Below, piece by piece: positions 60,088 through 64,000 of a stretch of DNA of 64,000 nt. The notes beneath the pieces were generated by a model. That model was not told where the DNA came from. It saw nothing but the letters and a program-made list of their open reading frames with translations, and did not search any database. Both the position numbers and the translations under genes were made by a program. The stretch comes from Intrasporangium flavum (GTDB taxonomy: Bacteria > Actinomycetota > Actinomycetes > Actinomycetales > Dermatophilaceae): positions 430,347-494,346 of the forward strand of contig NZ_MLJO01000003.1 of NCBI RefSeq assembly GCF_001956915.1, read 5' to 3'. The first letter of the stretch is position 1. Every line of letters starts with the position of its first letter.

Positions 60088-60597
60088 TCAGGATGCTCTC
60101 GGACGCAGCCGCACCAGGTGCGAGACGACGCCCGGGATCCACCCCGTCTCGCCCCGCATCCACCGGGCGCCCACGAGGTTGTGCGGCACGACGACGGTGT
60201 CGGCGCGGGCCGCCACGAGGCCGAGGTCGGTGCCGAACACGTCGGTGACCACCGCCCAGTCGCGGGCGCTGTGCCGGGTCAGGTGCTCCCCGATCGCGAT
60301 GGCGAACGTGTCGACGACGACGTCCGACCCGCCGGCTGCCGAGGGGTCGGCCTGCACGGCCCGGAACTGCTCGTCGAAGTGCGAGCCGATGGAGGCGAGG
60401 TCGTCGACGTCGACGCCGAGCGCGGCCGCCCGCTCGAGGCCCGACGCGATGCGCCCGCGCTCCGCCTCGTCGAGGGGGCGGCTCTCGGGGCGACCCGAGA
60501 CGGTCGGCACGGGACCGTCGTCGACATCCGGGGCCTCGTCGAGCACCTCGGGCTCGTCGACGGACTCGGAGCTCTTGCGGCGCGAGAACAGACCCAT
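60088..60597 (-). CDS. DUF3806-like protein
   Basis: 169 aa, no signal peptide. After a charged, acidic N-terminus (about 40 residues) comes a domain with AIAIGEHLTRHSARDWAVVTD, VFGTDLGLV and TVVVPHNLVGARW, which I match loosely to DUF3806. Function unknown. Leaderless start: minus-strand TACGTT (60609-60604) 6 nt before the ATG. Sits between kynA and a GT2 gene without operon signs. Confidence 0.7.
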   Translation of the reverse strand: MGLFSRRKSSESVDEPEVLDEAPDVDDGPVPTVSGRPESRPLDEAERGRIASGLERAAALGVDVDDLASIGSHFDEQFRAVQADPSAAGGSDVVVDTFAIAIGEHLTRHSARDWAVVTDVFGTDLGLVAARADTVVVPHNLVGARWMRGETGWIPGVVSHLVRLRPRAS

Positions 60598-60639
60598 GCC
60601 GCCAACGTACTGCGGCGCCCGTGAGCAGCCCAGCCCCGC

Positions 60640-61611
60640 TCAGCGCGAGAGACGGGCCCGGATCTCCTGCGCCTGCGACCCCGTGCGGCGAGGCTCGGCC
60701 GGCCCCCACGACGCCTGGCGCACCGCGGCGCCCAGTCCCCAGGCCACGCCGACGACCGTCACGCCGAGCCGCAGCGTCCGCGCCCGCAGGCCCGCCGCGT
60801 CGCCGACGCCGCGCACCTCTGCCGCCACCCACCGCCGCACGTCCGCCGAGCCGAGGCCCCGATGGCGGGCCAGCAGCACCACGTGGTTGCGGCGGCCGTA
60901 CAGCTTGTAGCGCGTGTCGAAGCGGGCGCCCTTGACGTGCGGTGCGGGCAGGTGGTCGACGACCGCGTCCGGGGCGAACAACACCCGACCGCCGACGCGT
61001 CGGACCCGGAGGAACACGTCGGTGTCCTCGCGCAGGGCGGTCCCCGGGTAGTCGTCCCGGAAACCACCGAGGTCGGCGAGCACGGACCGCCGGAACGACA
61101 TGTTCGCCCCGATCCCGTGGTCGACCTCGAACGGCTCCGCTGCCGAAACGGCGAAACCCTCGGTGAGCCGGCCCGTCGGCAGGTACCGGCCGACCGGCTG
61201 GTCGTAGTGCTCCTCCCCCGCGATGCCGTTGCGGGTGCGCCCGGCGACCGCGGCCACCGACGCGTCGCCGAAGGCCTCGCGCAGGGCGCGGGACCACGCG
61301 CTGCCGACGACGACGTCGTCGTCGAGGAACGCCACGACGTCACCGCTCACCCAGCGCAAAGCCTCGTTGCGCGACCGCGTCATCCACCCGGCCAGGTACG
61401 GAGCCCACACGAAGCGCAGCGGCAGGCCGTGCGCGTCGACCTCGCCTCTCCGGTCTACCGCCGAGGCGTCGACGACGACGACCTCCTCGACCGGGTCCTC
61501 GAGGGCGGCGAGCCCTGCCAGGCACCGGTCGAGGAAGGCGGCACGTTCGTAGGTGACGACACAGACGCTGAGCGTCGGCGCCGCGGCGTCCGCACCGTCC
61601 CGAGCCTCCAT
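60640..61611 (-). CDS. Family 2 glycosyltransferase
   Basis: 323 aa. GT-A fold: LSVCVVTYERAAFLDRCL, SRNEALRWVSGDVVAFLDDD with DDDV as the metal site, and ALREDTDVFLRVRRVGGRV (ED motif), then a C-terminal hydrophobic helix pair. It is a membrane-associated sugar transferase of unknown specificity, distant from the main glycan clusters. Leaderless start: minus-strand TAGGGT (61623-61618) 6 nt before the ATG at 61611. Confidence 0.87.
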   Translation of the reverse strand: MEARDGADAAAPTLSVCVVTYERAAFLDRCLAGLAALEDPVEEVVVVDASAVDRRGEVDAHGLPLRFVWAPYLAGWMTRSRNEALRWVSGDVVAFLDDDVVVGSAWSRALREAFGDASVAAVAGRTRNGIAGEEHYDQPVGRYLPTGRLTEGFAVSAAEPFEVDHGIGANMSFRRSVLADLGGFRDDYPGTALREDTDVFLRVRRVGGRVLFAPDAVVDHLPAPHVKGARFDTRYKLYGRRNHVVLLARHRGLGSADVRRWVAAEVRGVGDAAGLRARTLRLGVTVVGVAWGLGAAVRQASWGPAEPRRTGSQAQEIRARLSR

Positions 61612-61643
61612 GCCCGCACCCTAGTGACGGGCAACGGGCCCCG

Positions 61644-62486
61644 TCAGCCGAACGTGTCCGGGTCCGGCCCGGTGCGCGCTCCGCGGTCGAGGCCGGCCAG
61701 CGCGTCGAGGTCGTCACCGTCGAGGGCGAAGTCGAAGACGCGCGCGTTCTCCTCGATGCGCGCCGGCGTGACCGACCGGGTCAGCACGACGTTGCCGAGC
61801 TCGACGTGCCACCGCAGCACCACGCGCGCCGGCGACACGTCGTGACGCTGGGCGATGCCGACGACGACCGGGTCCTCGAGCAGGCCGGCGCGCACGGCGA
61901 GCGGGCTCCACGCCTCCGTCACGATGCCGTGCTCGTCGTGGAAGGCGCGCAGCTCGCGCTGCTGCAGGTACGGGCTCAGCTCGACCTGGTTGATCGAGGG
62001 CAGCACGCCCGTCTCGTCGAGAAGACGCTGCAGGTGCGGCACCTGGAAGTTGCAGACGCCGACCGAACGGACGCGTCCTTCCTGCTGGAGCTCGAGCAGG
62101 CCCCGCCAGGCGTCGACGTACCGGTCCTGCTTCGGGGCCGGCCAGTGGATGAGGTAGAGGTCGAGCACGTCGATCCCGAGGCGCCCCATCGAGGCGTCGA
62201 AGGCGGCCCGGACGTCGCCGTGGTCGTCGTTCCAGACCTTCGTCGTGACGAAGACGTCGTCGCGCGAGAGATCCGAGGCGGCGAGGACGCGGCCGATCCC
62301 CTGCTCGTTGCCGTAGATGCGCGCCGTGTCGAGGTGGCGGTAGCCGACCTCCAGGGCCCGGCCCGCAGCGGCGTCGACCTCGGCGTCGGGCACCTCCCAG
62401 ACGCCGAAGCCGAGCTGGGGCACGGCGAGGCCGGGAGTGCTGGCGTGGCCGAGGGGCAGGGTGGGGACGTCGTGGTGTGTCGTCAT
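61644..62486 (-). CDS. Aldo/keto reductase
   Basis: 280 aa TIM-barrel NADPH reductase of the DkgA/2,5-diketogluconate reductase type. Catalytic tetrad: Asp and Tyr in [14 protein letters not shown], Lys in [13 protein letters not shown], His in [25 protein letters not shown] and the C-terminal [13 protein letters not shown] are conserved. Leaderless start: minus-strand TAGCGT (62499-62494) 7 nt before the ATG at 62486. Confidence 0.92.
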   Translation of the reverse strand: MTTHHDVPTLPLGHASTPGLAVPQLGFGVWEVPDAEVDAAAGRALEVGYRHLDTARIYGNEQGIGRVLAASDLSRDDVFVTTKVWNDDHGDVRAAFDASMGRLGIDVLDLYLIHWPAPKQDRYVDAWRGLLELQQEGRVRSVGVCNFQVPHLQRLLDETGVLPSINQVELSPYLQQRELRAFHDEHGIVTEAWSPLAVRAGLLEDPVVVGIAQRHDVSPARVVLRWHVELGNVVLTRSVTPARIEENARVFDFALDGDDLDALAGLDRGARTGPDPDTFG

Positions 62487-62591
62487 GGCTCCCACGCTAG
62501 GTCGAGGACCGCGGTGGCGATGTGCTGGACCTCACGGCGAGACGGCCGGGAATAACGCCGGTGGGCCCGAAGTTGCGCCACGCCGAGCCGC

Positions 62592-62607
62592 TAGAGTCCC
62601 GACCATG
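62592..62607 (+). promoter_or_regulatory. Leaderless promoter of the biotin carboxylase gene
   Basis: TAGAGT (62592-62597) followed by 7 nt and the ATG at 62605. The same -10 sequence serves the carboxylase beta gene at 42613. The 118-bp divergent gap to the aldo/keto reductase contains nothing else I recognise. Confidence 0.6.
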
Positions 62608-64000
62608 GCTCCCATCAGCAAGGTCCTCATCGCCAACCGGGGTGAGATCGCCGTCCGAATCGCCCGCGCCTGCAAGGACTCCGGCATCGCGTCGGTCGCC
62701 GTGTACGCCGACCCGGACCGCGACGCGCTGCACGTCAAGGTGGCCGACGAGGCGTTCGCGCTCGGCGGCTCGACGCCCGGCGAGAGCTACCTGCTGCAGG
62801 ACAAGCTGCTCGAGGTCGCCCACCAGGCCGGAGCCGACGCCGTCCACCCCGGCTACGGGTTCCTCGCCGAGAACGCCGACTTCGCCAAGAAGGTCATCGA
62901 CGCCGGGCTGACCTGGATCGGCCCCGGCCCGGAGGCCATCGACGCCCTCGGCGACAAGGTCAAGGCGCGCCACATCGCCACCAAGGCCGGCGCACCGCTC
63001 GTGCCGGGCACCAAGGACCCGGTCGCCGACGCCGACGAGGTCGTCGCCTTCGCGCAGGAGCACGGCCTCCCCGTCGCGATCAAGGCCGCCTACGGTGGCG
63101 GCGGCCGCGGCCTCAAGGTCGCCCGCACCATCGAGGAGATCCCGCACCTGTTCGAGTCGGCCGTGCGCGAGGCCGTCACGGCCTTCGGTCGCGGCGAGTG
63201 CTTCGTCGAGCGGTTCCTCGACCACCCGCGCCACGTCGAGACCCAGTGCCTGGCCGACCAGCACGGCAACGTCGTCATCGTGTCGACGCGCGACTGCTCG
63301 CTCCAGCGTCGCAACCAGAAGCTCGTCGAGGAGGCCCCGGCGCCGTTCCTCACCGAGGAGCAGCACACCGAGCTGCTCCGGGCGTCCAAGGCCATCCTCA
63401 AGGAGGCCGGCTACGTCGGCGCCGGCACCTGCGAGTTCCTCGTCGGGCCGCAGGGCGACATCAGCTTCCTCGAGGTCAACACCCGCCTGCAGGTCGAGCA
63501 CCCGGTCTCCGAGGAGGTCACCGGCATCGACCTGGTCCGCGAGCAGTTCCGCATCGCGAACGGCGAGCGCCTCGACTACGACGACCCCGAGCCGCACGCC
63601 CACTCCATCGAGTTCCGGATCAACGGCGAGGACGCCGGCCGCGGCTTCCTGCCCGCACCCGGCACCGTGACGCGCATGGTCGTGCCGCACGGCCCCGGCG
63701 TGCGCTGGGACGCCGGCATCGTCGAGGGCGACACCGTCGCGGGCGCCTTCGACTCGATGATCGCCAAGCTCATCGTCACCGGGCGCGACCGCACCCAGGC
63801 CCTCGAGCGGGCCCGTCGCGCACTCGGCGAGCTCGAGATCGACGGCATGCCGACGGTGACGCCGTTCCACCGCGCCGTCGTGGCCGACCCGGCGTTCGCG
63901 CCGGCCGACCCGGCCGAGAAGTTCACGATCCACACGCGATGGATCGAGACCGAGTTCGACAACCAGATCCCGGCCTACGCCGGCGCCGGCGCCGGCGCCG
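62605..64000 (+). CDS. accA: Acetyl/propionyl-CoA carboxylase alpha subunit (biotin carboxylase), cut by window edge
   Basis: The first 465 residues are open to the window edge. The biotin carboxylase domain is complete: [38 protein letters not shown], the ATP loop [34 protein letters not shown] and [20 protein letters not shown]. The C-terminal domain carrying biotin would lie beyond the end; the last visible bases are a GCCGGC-rich Ala/Gly linker typical before it. It would provide the alpha subunit that the two beta subunits in this window lack, and be the target of BirA. Confidence 0.94.
   Translation, partial: MAPISKVLIANRGEIAVRIARACKDSGIASVAVYADPDRDALHVKVADEAFALGGSTPGESYLLQDKLLEVAHQAGADAVHPGYGFLAENADFAKKVIDAGLTWIGPGPEAIDALGDKVKARHIATKAGAPLVPGTKDPVADADEVVAFAQEHGLPVAIKAAYGGGGRGLKVARTIEEIPHLFESAVREAVTAFGRGECFVERFLDHPRHVETQCLADQHGNVVIVSTRDCSLQRRNQKLVEEAPAPFLTEEQHTELLRASKAILKEAGYVGAGTCEFLVGPQGDISFLEVNTRLQVEHPVSEEVTGIDLVREQFRIANGERLDYDDPEPHAHSIEFRINGEDAGRGFLPAPGTVTRMVVPHGPGVRWDAGIVEGDTVAGAFDSMIAKLIVTGRDRTQALERARRALGELEIDGMPTVTPFHRAVVADPAFAPADPAEKFTIHTRWIETEFDNQIPAYAGAGAGA

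Noticed and set aside
63970..64000. GCCGGC microsatellite at the window end as an unusual repeat
   Set aside because: It encodes an Ala/Gly linker in frame, common before the biotin-carrier domain of carboxylase alpha subunits.

Overview
The window is a dense, very GC-rich stretch (roughly 70% or more by eye) of what looks like an actinobacterial chromosome. Pointers to Actinobacteria: a SAM-IV type riboswitch, a c-di-AMP (ydaO-type) riboswitch in front of an NlpC/P60 hydrolase, acyl-CoA carboxylase genes with a small epsilon subunit, a PASTA-domain Ser/Thr kinase, an F420-type LLM oxidoreductase, and many apparent leaderless promoters with a TAnnnT box 6-8 nt before the start codon. I infer a Micrococcales member, possibly Intrasporangiaceae-like; the genus is not decided by the sequence. 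I see no tRNA, rRNA, CRISPR array, insertion sequence, prophage or plasmid function.

Layout. 1-6860 (minus strand): a surface-polymer operon with a glycosyltransferase broken by the window edge, two CDP-alcohol phosphatidyltransferases, a Wzt/Wzm-type ABC exporter, a CDP-glycerol glycerophosphotransferase-like enzyme and a family 2 glycosyltransferase. 6861-15187: a MarR regulator, the c-di-AMP riboswitch with its NlpC/P60 gene, a GAF-LuxR regulator, an acyl-CoA dehydrogenase, a lipoprotein, the SAM-IV riboswitch with metY, and an S66 peptidase. 15345-19795: a two-gene operon for a phosphodiester-linked surface glycan (Stealth phosphotransferase plus a GT2/TagF-like fusion). 19814-21700: a CPA1 antiporter fused to a UBP zinc finger. 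21779-33699: a near-complete legionaminic (nonulosonic) acid pathway, minus-strand arm legC-legB-ptmE-legG-legI-legH-transferase-flippase, and plus-strand arm oxidoreductase-cytidylyltransferase-SDR. 33734-42601: F420 oxidoreductase, CoA-binding protein, purE-purK, GtrA, a two-component system, enoyl-CoA hydratase, adenylate cyclase, birA. 42625-48147: acyl-CoA carboxylase beta and epsilon, Ser/Thr kinase, DUF885 metallopeptidase. 48268-50721: a secreted protein with three 89-residue repeats. 51000-57532: Maf, a polytopic membrane protein, a leucine/isovalerate-type locus with a LiuR-like MerR regulator, sulfurtransferase and sufE. 57566-57756: a striking three-copy 77-bp tandem array of perfect hairpins beside an XRE regulator with a cysteine-rich tail. 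58501-64000: methyltransferase, tryptophan dioxygenase, a DUF3806-like protein, glycosyltransferase, aldo/keto reductase, and a biotin carboxylase gene that runs off the window.

How the parts fit. The dominant theme is the cell surface: two glycan clusters with teichoic-acid-like phosphotransfer chemistry, a sugar-acid pathway with its own flippase, GtrA, an S66 peptidase and a riboswitch-controlled wall hydrolase. The second theme is acyl-CoA metabolism: two carboxyltransferase genes, an epsilon subunit, one biotin carboxylase, biotin ligase, two acyl-CoA dehydrogenases and an enoyl-CoA hydratase. birA and the carboxylase gene are divergent across only 23 bp. The observations I rate highest are the hairpin array and its XRE neighbour, the operator-in-spacer layout at liuR, the overlapping birA/accD promoters, and the GDP-type legionaminic acid cluster.
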